Position numbers and translations under genes: made by a program. Positions 34,578-42,880 of a stretch of DNA of 52,579 bases are shown one piece after another. Within the stretch, counting starts at the first letter, position 1. Each line of letters starts with the position of its first letter. The stretch is from Ruminococcus sp. (lineage in GTDB: Bacteria > Bacillota > Clostridia > Oscillospirales > Acutalibacteraceae). A model generated the notes under the pieces. It searched no databases and was not told the DNA's origin. It worked only from the letters and a program-made list of their open reading frames with translations. The DNA lies in contig JAFQQF010000007.1 of assembly GCA_017411385.1 (NCBI GenBank), forward strand, positions 1-52,579, read 5' to 3'.

Positions 34578-34654
34578 GCGCTAATAGCTCAGCTGGATAG
34601 AGCAACTGCCTTCTAAGCAGTAGGTCCGGGGTTCGAGTCCCTGTTAGCGCGCCA
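34578..34654 (+). tRNA. tRNA-Arg (anticodon TCT)
   Basis: 77 nt including CCA; acceptor GCGCTAA/TTAGCGC, anticodon stem ACTGC/GCAGT with loop CTTCTAA. Confidence 0.96.
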
Positions 34655-34658
34655 ATAT

Positions 34659-34736
34659 GGTGACTATAGCTTAGTTGGTTAAAGCGCCAGGTTGTGGCCC
34701 TGGAGACCGCCGGTTCGAATCCGGCTAGCCACCCCA
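34659..34736 (+). tRNA. tRNA-His (anticodon GTG)
   Basis: 78 nt including the extra G at -1, opposite C73, and CCA. Anticodon stem CCAGG/CCTGG with loop TTGTGGC. The acceptor stem GTGACTA/TAGCCAC has one A-C mismatch at pair 4-69. Confidence 0.94.
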
Positions 34737-34739
34737 CTT

Positions 34740-34815
34740 GATCCATTAGCTCAGTTGGCAGAGCACTTGACTTTTAATCAAGGTGTCCGGAGTTCGAATC
34801 TCCGATGGATCACCA
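34740..34815 (+). tRNA. tRNA-Lys (anticodon TTT)
   Basis: 76 nt including CCA; acceptor GATCCAT/ATGGATC, anticodon stem CTTGA/TCAAG with loop CTTTTAA. Confidence 0.96.
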
Positions 34816-34820
34816 TAAAG

Positions 34821-34847
34821 ACCTGAACAAACAGTTCAGGTTTTTTT
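34821..34847 (+). terminator. Terminator of the tRNA cluster
   Basis: ACCTGAAC/GTTCAGGT arms followed by seven T. Confidence 0.92.
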
Positions 34848-34902
34848 GTTTCCCACTTAAATGCTTTTATCTTCAATTACAAAACATTTATGGATAATTA
34901 TG

Positions 34903-34931
34903 TTGATTTTTTTTATGTAGCGTGGTATTAT
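34903..34931 (+). promoter_or_regulatory. Promoter of tRNA-Gln
   Basis: TTGATT (34903-34908), 17-base spacer, TATTAT (34926-34931). Confidence 0.65.
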
Positions 34932-34951
34932 AAACAAGTTGCAATAAATAT

Positions 34952-35026
34952 TGGGCTGTAGCCAAGCGGTAAGGCAACGGACTTTGACTCCGTCACTCGT
35001 GGGTTCGAACCCCGCCAGCCCAGCCA
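34952..35026 (+). tRNA. tRNA-Gln (anticodon TTG)
   Basis: 75 nt including CCA; acceptor TGGGCTG/CAGCCCA, anticodon stem ACGGA/TCCGT with loop CTTTGAC. Confidence 0.96.
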
Positions 35027-35028
35027 GA

Positions 35029-35060
35029 AAAACCGACAAGTTTCGACTTGTCGGTTTTTC
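35029..35060 (+). terminator. Terminator after tRNA-Gln
   Basis: Twelve-bp arms AAAACCGACAAG / CTTGTCGGTTTT (35029-35040, 35047-35058). Confidence 0.88.
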
Positions 35061-35064
35061 AACT

Positions 35065-35250
35065 AAATCCACCCTTATGGGTGGGTGAAATCGTCTTCGA
35101 CGATGAAATCCAACTTCATTGGATGAAATTCGCCTCGACGGCGAGTGGGTAGATTTAATTTCATCTGAGGCAAAGCCGAAGATTTCATCAGCGTTAGCTG
35201 ATTTCACCCTTGCATCAGCAAGGATTTCATTTATGCAAGGGTTCGAATTC
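35065..35250. repeat. Stem-loop array with ATGAAAT / ATTTCAT linkers
   Basis: A non-coding stretch of short hairpins (CGTC/GACG, CCAA/TTGG, TCGCC/GGCGA, GGC/GCC, AGC/GCT, CTTGC/GCAAG) separated first by ATGAAAT or TGAAATC and then by the reverse complement ATTTCAT, so the whole array is roughly palindromic. It resembles dispersed intergenic repeats of Clostridia. It is not a CRISPR array: the hairpins, not the linkers, vary, and units are only about 20 nt. Confidence 0.7.
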
Positions 35251-35292
35251 ATACGCAAAAACAGCAAAATATCTTTTTCATAGCTCATAGCC

Positions 35293-35330
35293 AGAACAAA
35301 AGACTCCACTTTTGTGGAGTCTTTTGTTCT
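35293..35330. terminator. 17-bp perfect hairpin
   Basis: Arms 35293-35309 and 35314-35330 are fully complementary around a TTTT loop, A-rich and T-rich at their feet. It may end transcription on either strand; no gene directly precedes it on the plus strand. Confidence 0.75.
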
Positions 35331-35370
35331 TCTTATATAATGTAACTTCGGTATACTTTAAGTCTGTGAC

Positions 35371-35402
35371 AAAAAAACGGAGCTGACTAAAAGTCAGCTC
35401 CG
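35371..35402 (-). terminator. Terminator of the internal-dockerin gene
   Basis: Arms CGGAGCTGACT / AGTCAGCTCCG (35378-35388, 35392-35402) followed on the minus strand by seven T. Confidence 0.92.
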
Positions 35403-35456
35403 AATATTCATCTTGATAAAAATCAAAATGTTATGTGACTAACAAAAGCAAGTCTA

Positions 35457-36752
35457 TTAAGCCTCGTATGCAGAAGCTGTAGTATCCCACTTTGTTGCAC
35501 CTGCAACAGGAGTAAAGAGAATATCGTTGCCGTTTGTAGCTACATCAACAGTGATGTCGTTAGTCTGCTTTGCATTATCCCAAGAGCCCTCATCTGTGCC
35601 CTTGAAAAGGCCTGTAGTGATGTTGCTGTTGATAACGATAGACCAGATATCAGTACCCTCAATCTGTGTCATAACATTGTAGCCGCCGAAAGAGCTGTCG
35701 CTCCACTGATAGAAAGCAACTACATCCCACTTTGTTTCAGAGTTATCAAAGTAAATTGTAATCTCTTCAACCTCAGCAATCTCGTCGTTCCACTCGCCAC
35801 TGTTACCGTCTGTCTGGTATGTAGTAGCATCACCGCGGTTGCCAGCTTCCCATGCATTCCATACTGTATCGCCAGCAGGGTTGTATCTATCAAATCTGAT
35901 GTTTACAACAGTTTCAGGAACCTCTGCTGTCCAAGCTGTGTTGTCTGCATCATAGGTCATAGTGTAAGCTGTGTTTGTGTCTACATCTACGAGAACTACA
36001 TATGCATCTGCATCAGAAACCCAGCCGGTCTTTGCTGTGTAGAATGTAATTGTAATCATTTCGGGCTCTACAATAGGCTCGTCAACAACGGGCTCGTCGG
36101 GAGTAACAACAGGCTCGTCAGGTGTAACAACGGGCTCGTCGGGTGTTACAACAGGCTCGTCAACAACGGGCTCATCAGGTGTAACAACAGGCTCGTCAGG
36201 TGTTACAACGGGCTCATCGGGTGTAACAACAGGCTCGTCAGGTGTTACAACGGGTACCTCGGGAGTAGGCTCCTCACCGAGAACTACGCCAGTAAGACCG
36301 TTAACAGGAAGGTCTGCAAGGTACTTCTGAATCTCTGTTGCATCCTTAACTGATACCTTGCCGTCTGTGTCTACATCAGCAAGTGTAGCCTGAAGCTCAT
36401 CAAGAGTTGCAAGCTCAGCAACTGCCTTCTGAATGAGTGTAGCATCGCTGATGGAAATCTTACCTGAAAGGTTAACATCACCATAGAGAAGTACGTCGGG
36501 TGTTGCAACAGGCTCGTCAACAACGGGCTCATCAGGAGTTACAACAGGCTCGTCAGGTGTTACTACGGGCTCATCGGGTGTTACTACGGGCTCATCGGGT
36601 GTTGTTTCATCGATTGTTGCTTCGTCCTGAGTTGCAACAACGATATCACCAACAGTTGTGTCGTCATTAGCAGAAGCTGTGAATGCGAACATGGAAACTG
36701 CCAGTGCGAGGACCATAACTACTGCAAGAATCTTGCGAAGTTCTGTTCTCAT
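35457..36752 (-). CDS. Secreted protein with an internal dockerin, VVTPDEP repeats and C-terminal starch-binding-like modules
   Basis: 431 residues from the ATG at 36752 (AGGAGA 8 bases upstream; the in-frame ATG three codons earlier touches it). Signal peptide 1-29; a first PVVTPDE repeat block (about 53-80); a type I dockerin at 88-150 (GDVNLSGKISISDATLIQK, DVDTDGKVSVKDATEIQK); a second, longer VVTPDEP block (164-228); then two beta-rich aromatic modules (about 232-310 and 318-431) resembling starch-binding CBM26-type domains (IRFDRYNPAGDTVWNAWEAG). The dockerin is in the middle, not at the C-terminus. No catalytic domain. Probably an amylosome- or cellulosome-type substrate-binding component. 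Confidence 0.85.
   Translation of the reverse strand: MRTELRKILAVVMVLALAVSMFAFTASANDDTTVGDIVVATQDEATIDETTPDEPVVTPDEPVVTPDEPVVTPDEPVVDEPVATPDVLLYGDVNLSGKISISDATLIQKAVAELATLDELQATLADVDTDGKVSVKDATEIQKYLADLPVNGLTGVVLGEEPTPEVPVVTPDEPVVTPDEPVVTPDEPVVTPDEPVVDEPVVTPDEPVVTPDEPVVTPDEPVVDEPIVEPEMITITFYTAKTGWVSDADAYVVLVDVDTNTAYTMTYDADNTAWTAEVPETVVNIRFDRYNPAGDTVWNAWEAGNRGDATTYQTDGNSGEWNDEIAEVEEITIYFDNSETKWDVVAFYQWSDSSFGGYNVMTQIEGTDIWSIVINSNITTGLFKGTDEGSWDNAKQTNDITVDVATNGNDILFTPVAGATKWDTTASAYEA
36068..36255. repeat. Tandem DNA repeat coding (VVTPDEP)n
   Basis: Near-identical 21- and 24-base units within the dockerin gene; a shorter copy of the same block is at about 36506-36605. Such repeats are prone to length change. 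Confidence 0.85.
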
Positions 36753-36801
36753 CGAAATCATCTCCTATATAAAATTTTACAGAATTAAACTGCATTTTTT
36801 A

Positions 36802-36830
36802 ATTATAATGTATCAATCGTCAGAAATCAA
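36802..36830 (-). promoter_or_regulatory. Promoter of the internal-dockerin gene
   Basis: TTGATT (36825-36830), 17-base spacer, TATAAT (36802-36807) on the minus strand. Confidence 0.7.
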
Positions 36831-36888
36831 GTATTTTTTCATAATTTTCTGCAACAAATTAAAAATTGGTACGTTTTTATTGACATAC

Positions 36889-36916
36889 TTGCAATTTTGA
36901 GAGGATATGGTATAAT
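36889..36916 (+). promoter_or_regulatory. Promoter of the SecB-like gene
   Basis: TATAAT at 36911-36916 with TTGCAA at 36889-36894 (16-base spacer). A perfect TTGACA at 36880 is too far (25 bases) to pair with it. Confidence 0.55.
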
Positions 36917-36955
36917 CAAATGCAAATAAACATAAGATAAAAGGAGCAAATAATT

Positions 36956-37360
36956 ATGGCATGCTGTGACCTTAAAGCATATACAGTATCTGATGTGGTG
37001 TTTGTTAATCGACTTGACCCCAATGTGCAGATTAAAATCGGCAACAAATTCTCTTACAACGTGAAATACCCCAGCGACCCTGCAACAACTGTTTGCAGAG
37101 GCGAGCTTGAGGTAGAGGTCGGAGATACATCAGATGACAGCAAGCTCAACGTAAAGGTAGTGCTTGTGGGAATTTTTGCTTATGACCCCAATGCTAAGAG
37201 AGAGCTTATTCACACAGAAAGCTTTAAAATTCTTTTCCCTTATGCAAGAGCAATGGTAACCACAATTACTGCAAATGCAGGCATCAAACCCATCATCCTG
37301 CCAAACATCAACATTGATGATCAGGATATTTACCGCATTGAAGGCAACAAGCCTCAATAA
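36956..37360 (+). CDS. SecB-like protein-export chaperone family protein
   Basis: 134 residues: an Ig-like beta core (GNKFSYNVKYPSDP, CRGELEVEVGD, NVKVVLVGIFAYD) and the SecB-typical end LFPYARAMVTTITANAGIKPIILPNINI. SecB holds exported proteins unfolded; Gram-positives lack classical SecB, but SecB-like proteins occur in some Firmicutes, in toxin-antitoxin-chaperone sets or alone. No toxin gene is adjacent. AAGGAG precedes the ATG. It is monocistronic, upstream of tRNA-Gly. Confidence 0.78.
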   Translation: MACCDLKAYTVSDVVFVNRLDPNVQIKIGNKFSYNVKYPSDPATTVCRGELEVEVGDTSDDSKLNVKVVLVGIFAYDPNAKRELIHTESFKILFPYARAMVTTITANAGIKPIILPNINIDDQDIYRIEGNKPQ

Positions 37361-37379
37361 GGAAATTTTTGAAATTTAA

Positions 37380-37409
37380 TTGACAAAGCAACGGTGGATG
37401 TGATATAAT
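37380..37409 (+). promoter_or_regulatory. Promoter of tRNA-Gly(TCC)
   Basis: TTGACA (37380-37385), 18-base spacer, TATAAT (37404-37409). Confidence 0.85.
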
Positions 37410-37427
37410 ATCTACCGTTGCAAATAT

Positions 37428-37501
37428 GCGGATGTAGTTTAGTGGTAGAACTTCAGCCTTCCAAGCTGATCGTGTGGGTTCGATTCCCATCATCCGCTCC
37501 A
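37428..37501 (+). tRNA. tRNA-Gly (anticodon TCC)
   Basis: 74 nt including CCA; acceptor GCGGATG/CATCCGC, anticodon stem TCAGC/GCTGA with loop CTTCCAA. The mobile element starts within about 100 bases of its 3' end. Confidence 0.96.
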
Positions 37502-37568
37502 CGAAAAACAGCACTCAATACGCTGTTTCTCATAAGGATGTTTCAGCGTAAGGCGGTGTCTTGGGAGC

Positions 37569-37602
37569 AGGACGGACAGTTTCGGCTGTCCGTCCTTTCC
37601 TT

Positions 37603-37603
<1 letters not shown>
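37569..37603 (+). terminator. Hairpin terminator between tRNA-Gly and the recombinase
   Basis: Eleven-bp arms AGGACGGACAG / CTGTCCGTCCT (37569-37579, 37586-37596), followed by T-rich sequence on the plus strand. A second, weaker AAACAGC/GCTGTTT hairpin sits at about 37506-37528. Confidence 0.75.
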
Positions 37604-39267
<1,664 letters not shown>

Positions 39268-39360
39268 TCAAACCGATTGAGAGTGCATGGTGCAGATAGA
39301 GATTTCTGCACCACAACAATACTCCCAAACGGTTTAAATGTCCAGCGGAAAAGAAAAAGT

Positions 39361-39615
39361 TCAGGAAACTTTATCAATTTCCTGAACCATTAATCTTTTA
39401 AGTGCTTCTTCACTTTCTGGACTGCTGTTCATATCAAAGACGGAATTAACTCTGTATCGCATTCCGTCTATGGTATACTGCGACTGTGCAGTTAACTGAC
39501 CGCCCTGAATTGTGAATTCATAACGGCGGCGAATACTACTTGCCATCGAAGGATCGTATTCTGTTCCGGACGGTGTCCGAATTTCATTGTGAATGTCATA
39601 AAGTTTATCTTTCAT
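39361..39615 (-). CDS. Small conserved protein of the mobile element
   Basis: 84 residues from the ATG at 39615 (MKDKLYDIHNEIRTPSGTEYDP), with AAAGGA upstream. A beta-strand pattern (YEFTIQGGQLTAQSQYTIDGMRYRVNSVF) is followed by a helix (SEEALKRLMVQEIDKVS). I do not recognise a named family with certainty; similar small proteins lie next to the recombinase in Firmicutes elements and may control excision or be a SHOCT-like regulator. It is in the same direction as the recombinase, 117 bases apart. Confidence 0.65.
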   Translation of the reverse strand: MKDKLYDIHNEIRTPSGTEYDPSMASSIRRRYEFTIQGGQLTAQSQYTIDGMRYRVNSVFDMNSSPESEEALKRLMVQEIDKVS

Positions 39616-39646
39616 ATTAAGTCCTTTCTCCAACTAATAGTTGGCA

Positions 39647-39685
39647 TAAAAAAGAGCGTGAGATTAGAGATTTTCTCACGCTCTT
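39647..39685 (-). terminator. Terminator of the mobilization operon
   Basis: Arms AAGAGCGTGAG / CTCACGCTCTT (39652-39662, 39675-39685), T-rich on the minus strand. The final codons of the relaxase frame reach into it. Confidence 0.75.
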
Positions 39686-41063
39686 ACATCCCGTTCATCA
39701 CGGGGCCTTGTTTTTTCTTGCGCTCTGTGGGATAGTGCTTGGTAGTACAATCTTCCACGGGAGCATCCTCGTCGATTATATTACCGATATCGCCGATAAG
39801 ATATGCCGCATCAGTTCCAACACTATGAGTACCGCCGAAGGTATCAGAGATATCCAGAACAGCTTGTTCGTATGTCTCTCCAGCTTGTCCTCCGCCGTAC
39901 TGCGAAGCATAGAGAGATTCTCTGAAAAGTTCTCTTTCATTCTCCCAACCTGTTTCTCGGTATCCGTTATCAACTGATGGATACTCTTGTTCAATTCCGC
40001 CGCCGATGTTTCCATCGCCGCCTGAAACTGTTCGGTCGCTTCTTTGGTCTGCTCGGTGTACTGCATCAGCACTTTCAACTGCCGATCCATATATACTTTC
40101 AGTTCTTCCTCTGTCGTCAGCGTAGGCAGAGTGTTCTGAATATCCTGTAGCAGTTTTATCTGCGCTTTCTGCGTAGATATCATTGCCATCCAGTTCGGTT
40201 CGGTTACCGCCACGCAAGGATGAACCTTTTCTGCGGTGGTGATCTTCTGCTGTGCTTCGGTTATTAAATCTTGCGGTGATTTCCGCTCTGTAGATGAACT
40301 CATATTCCATACTCTCCTTTAAAAATTTTGTTAGGTGTAATTTACTGTCCCGACAGGCTTTGCCTTCGGGTGTGGTGTAGGTTATATTTTTACGAGTGTC
40401 CGTCCACTTGACACCGTAGCCTTCTGCCTCCATCAGCATAATAAAATGCTCTTTTGAACCGGCAGTCTGCATTGCGGTACTGATAACAGCTTCAAGCCGT
40501 ATCTTCCAACTCTCGCCCTTTTCAGCAGACCGATATTCTCGGTCGTTCATCGGTTTTGCTCTCTCGGTTGGAGGATTGGGTTTCAAAATCGACAGACCAT
40601 ACTCAAGACAAAGGGCATCCGATTTTTGCATCAGCAGTTCCACTTCGCTTTCGGTGATATGAAACTTTTTCCCGCTTTCTGCGTTTACGCTGTTCATAAC
40701 AAAATGCGAGTGGATATGGTCACGGTCGCAGTGGGTGGACACTACAATTTCGAAGCCGGAAAACTTTTCAGTTTCCTCAGCAAATCTAACTGCTATTTCG
40801 TGTGCCGTTTGCGATGATATATTTTCATCCACCGAAAAGGATTGCACAAAATGATAGAACAGTCTTTTATCCGTTTTGCCGTATAACCTCTTTGTGTTAT
40901 TGAACTCGGTATAGGCAGATTGCGGTGTGCAGTTAATACCTGTCACATACTTATTGCCGTCATCGGCAACTGTTTTTTCGTTCTGCATTGTGTACCGTAA
41001 GACGAAAGCCATTGTGTCAGAAGTTTGCGGCTTTTTGTAGTTCACGAAATGAACAATAGCCAT
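39684..41063 (-). CDS. Relaxase/mobilization nuclease (MobA-type)
   Basis: 459 residues; AAGGAGG precedes the ATG at 41063. The N-terminal relaxase domain (PF03432-like, 1-250) has the histidine triad in THCDRDHIHSHFVMNSV (H111, H116, H118, H120). It nicks and binds the transferred strand at oriT. From about residue 254 the frame overlaps a second gene in another frame, and this half is compositionally biased (Gly/Asp/Arg/Tyr-rich, repetitive), so its sequence may be constrained mainly by the nested gene. MobC lies upstream. Confidence 0.88.
   Translation of the reverse strand: MAIVHFVNYKKPQTSDTMAFVLRYTMQNEKTVADDGNKYVTGINCTPQSAYTEFNNTKRLYGKTDKRLFYHFVQSFSVDENISSQTAHEIAVRFAEETEKFSGFEIVVSTHCDRDHIHSHFVMNSVNAESGKKFHITESEVELLMQKSDALCLEYGLSILKPNPPTERAKPMNDREYRSAEKGESWKIRLEAVISTAMQTAGSKEHFIMLMEAEGYGVKWTDTRKNITYTTPEGKACRDSKLHLTKFLKESMEYEFIYRAEITARFNNRSTAEDHHRRKGSSLRGGNRTELDGNDIYAESADKTATGYSEHSAYADDRGRTESIYGSAVESADAVHRADQRSDRTVSGGDGNIGGGIEQEYPSVDNGYRETGWENERELFRESLYASQYGGGQAGETYEQAVLDISDTFGGTHSVGTDAAYLIGDIGNIIDEDAPVEDCTTKHYPTERKKKQGPVMNGM
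39776..40303 (-). CDS. Nested mobilization-accessory protein (coiled coil plus C-terminal membrane helix)
   Basis: 175 residues, entirely inside the 3' half of the relaxase gene in another frame. A clear GGAGAG site lies 8 bases before its ATG. The sequence is a balanced, helical protein (SPQDLITEAQQKITTAEKV ... MKENFSENLSMLRSTAEDK) with a C-terminal membrane helix (ISLIPSAVLIVLELM). This mirrors the mbeA/mbeB/mbeD overlap of ColE1-type mobilization operons. A role in relaxosome-coupling-protein contact is an inference. Confidence 0.78.
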   Translation of the reverse strand: MSSSTERKSPQDLITEAQQKITTAEKVHPCVAVTEPNWMAMISTQKAQIKLLQDIQNTLPTLTTEEELKVYMDRQLKVLMQYTEQTKEATEQFQAAMETSAAELNKSIHQLITDTEKQVGRMKENFSENLSMLRSTAEDKLERHTNKLFWISLIPSAVLIVLELMRHILSAISVI

Positions 41064-41066
41064 AAG

Positions 41067-41369
41067 TTACCTCCTTGGAAGCTGCTCGGCAAGAAGTTCG
41101 TAAATCTTTTTCAGTTCCTCTTGGGTTGCTGTAAGATTTATAGTGTTGATTCTTCCCTGACGGGAGAGTATCAGCAACTGATTTACATTGTTGCCCAGCT
41201 TTTTTACCTGTGTGGTCAGTTCGCGCAGACCGTCATAATTGATTACCTTTTTATCAATGGCGCAGAGTATGATATAGTCGGTAATGCTCATTCCGGCATC
41301 TGCAGCTTTTTTACGGATCAGAGCATCCATCGTATCGGAGACTCTGAAATTAAAACGCTTAGTTTTCAT
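41067..41369 (-). CDS. mobC: Mobilization relaxosome protein MobC
   Basis: 100 residues from the ATG at 41369 (MKTKRFNFRVSDTMDALIRKKAADAGMS); the in-frame start three codons earlier is too close to the GGA site. The N-terminus is a ribbon-helix-helix DNA-binding fold; the conserved MobC segment LGNNVNQLLILSRQG and a C-terminal helix follow. It helps the relaxase open oriT. It lies 3 bases from the relaxase gene in one operon. Confidence 0.9.
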   Translation of the reverse strand: MKTKRFNFRVSDTMDALIRKKAADAGMSITDYIILCAIDKKVINYDGLRELTTQVKKLGNNVNQLLILSRQGRINTINLTATQEELKKIYELLAEQLPRR

Positions 41370-41660
41370 AAAAATCATTCCTTTCGAAAATAAAGTGGGT
41401 GCAGGGCTTCTGCCCGCCCAGTTTGCATTTGGCGCGGCCGCCGCTTATCGGTGGTCGTACAGCCAAAGGCGATGCTGGTTCTCTCCTGAAGGAGAGAAAT
41501 AAAATGCGGTAGTTTTTATCGCTTTATCACTAACTTTCAGCGACAAATCTCCGCACACTCGGCTCACATTTGCCCTGTGTTGCGTTTTAACCGAGGCGGT
41601 CGGGTGTTTACTCCAAGTTGCAAATCTTTGCAAAAAAACGCCTTACAGGAACGCAAGGGA
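41370..41660. other. Non-coding region upstream of mobC, putative oriT
   Basis: About 310 bases without a gene between mobC and the RepA-like gene. It has GC-rich short inverted repeats (GGGC/GCCC at 41406-41417, GCGGCCGC near 41438, CTCTCC/GGAGAG near 41482-41498). An oriT is normally placed immediately upstream of mobC and relaxase genes, so it is the best candidate; the nick site is not identified. Confidence 0.45.
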
Positions 41661-41679
41661 CGAAAGTGACGAATGTTTT

Positions 41680-42720
41680 CTACACCGAATTTGTTTCGTC
41701 ACTTACGGCACTTTCGTCACTGCACACAGCAGAAGAAGGAATATATTTCACCTCCAATAGCCGTGTGCCATTGCTACGGTGATCACGATAGTGCACACCG
41801 AGCGCTTCGAGGTCGTACCGCCAGCGGTTCATCATTTGCTTGAACCCTTTGACTGTTACCTCACTGTCGGTAAGCTTATTGAACAGTTCCACGAACTCAC
41901 TGTTACCGCCTACAAAAGTTTCTTGCTCTTTCATAAACTGAACGAGCAATTCCATCTCCGGCGGTAACAATTTTTCGGGTTGCTCTCGGCTGTCGGATTT
42001 TAATTCCCAAACGAAATCCTTTTGAGAGAACCGCAGTTCAAACTGCCGATGCTCAATATCTCTGCCTGTACAAACGAGTGTGGCAAGGTTTTCGCTGCGT
42101 TTGCTTTTGTCAAGCACGAACACCGAATCGACTGCGCCTACGATTCCGGTCGTGCCTGACAGTTTGTTGAGCGGATCGCTGTCGCCCTGCTTACGAAGGT
42201 GATGCACCAGCAGAAGAGAGATATTAAGCTCGTCTGCCAGTTGCTTCATCTGACGGATTTCATCGTAGTCGTTACCGTAAGAGGTATCCAAACCGCCGTT
42301 ACGCACGATCTGAAAAGTATCGATTGCAACGAGAACGGTATCGGGATGTTCTTTTACGAACGCGCGGATTTCATCGCAGAGACCTTCGGCGAGCGTATGC
42401 GCCGCCGTTGCAAAGAAAGCGTTAGAGGGGACATCATCTGTGATTAAACACAGTCGTTCCTGCACACGCCTGAGCGTATCTTCCAAGCAAAGATACAGCG
42501 TTGTACCTTTGGTGGTTGGCATACCCCACACGCTTTCTCCTTTGGCGATGCGGATACAAATATCCAGCACCCACCACGATTTACCGATTTTAGGTGCGCC
42601 GCCGAGGATCGTTATCCCTTGCGGCAGCAGGGTGTCGATACAAAACTTGGTCGGCTCCAGTCTTGTATCCATTAGGGTTTCACCGTCTATAACGGTGAGC
42701 TTTGGTTTGGACTCATACAT
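41680..42720 (-). CDS. RepA-like AAA ATPase / replicative helicase of the element
   Basis: 346 residues from the ATG at 42720, with GGAGG 7 bases upstream (a GTG in the same frame at 42729 overlaps that site). RecA-fold ATPase: Walker A GGAPKIGKSWW, Walker B-like VLVAIDTFQIVRN and the sensor-like SLLLVHHLRKQGDSD, as in RSF1010 RepA hexameric helicases. A winged-helix-like C-terminal part follows. It probably supports replication of the excised form. It is divergent from the DUF6076 gene. Confidence 0.85.
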   Translation of the reverse strand: MYESKPKLTVIDGETLMDTRLEPTKFCIDTLLPQGITILGGAPKIGKSWWVLDICIRIAKGESVWGMPTTKGTTLYLCLEDTLRRVQERLCLITDDVPSNAFFATAAHTLAEGLCDEIRAFVKEHPDTVLVAIDTFQIVRNGGLDTSYGNDYDEIRQMKQLADELNISLLLVHHLRKQGDSDPLNKLSGTTGIVGAVDSVFVLDKSKRSENLATLVCTGRDIEHRQFELRFSQKDFVWELKSDSREQPEKLLPPEMELLVQFMKEQETFVGGNSEFVELFNKLTDSEVTVKGFKQMMNRWRYDLEALGVHYRDHRSNGTRLLEVKYIPSSAVCSDESAVSDETNSV

Positions 42721-42745
42721 AAGAGTCACCTCCGTAAATAAAAGT

Positions 42746-42786
42746 AAGGGCGAGAGTCAAAGTTTTTTACTCTGACTTTCGCCCTT
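42746..42786. repeat. 18-bp near-perfect inverted repeat between divergent genes
   Basis: Arms 42746-42763 and 42769-42786 match except at two positions, around a T-rich loop. It lies between the RepA-like start and the DUF6076 promoter, so it cannot be a simple end-of-operon terminator; an attenuator, operator or replication structure is possible. Confidence 0.7.
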
Positions 42787-42790
42787 CTAC

Positions 42791-42819
42791 TTGTATTGTG
42801 TAAGAAAAAATGATAAAAT
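42791..42819 (+). promoter_or_regulatory. Promoter of the DUF6076 gene
   Basis: TTGTAT (42791-42796), 17-base spacer, TAAAAT (42814-42819). The box overlaps an apparent upstream TTG start, which is therefore not used. Confidence 0.55.
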
Positions 42820-42880
42820 AATAATTGTCATATACAATATAAAACTATTTGCTGACAAATTAAAGTTAGGAGGTGTTCTC

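Noticed and set aside
34498-34746. 82-codon minus-strand ORF over the tRNA cluster
   Set aside because: It is antisense to tRNA-Arg, -His and -Lys; such false proteins (LAGFEP-type sequences) are a known artefact.
35065-35250. CRISPR array
   Set aside because: Linkers are only 7 bases, units are self-complementary hairpins, orientation flips midway, and no cas genes are present.
34857-35309. 150-codon minus-strand ORF over tRNA-Gln and the stem-loop array
   Set aside because: It spans a tRNA, its terminator and repeats, and has no ribosome site.
37308-37514. 68-codon minus-strand ORF
   Set aside because: Antisense to tRNA-Gly(TCC) and the end of the SecB-like gene.
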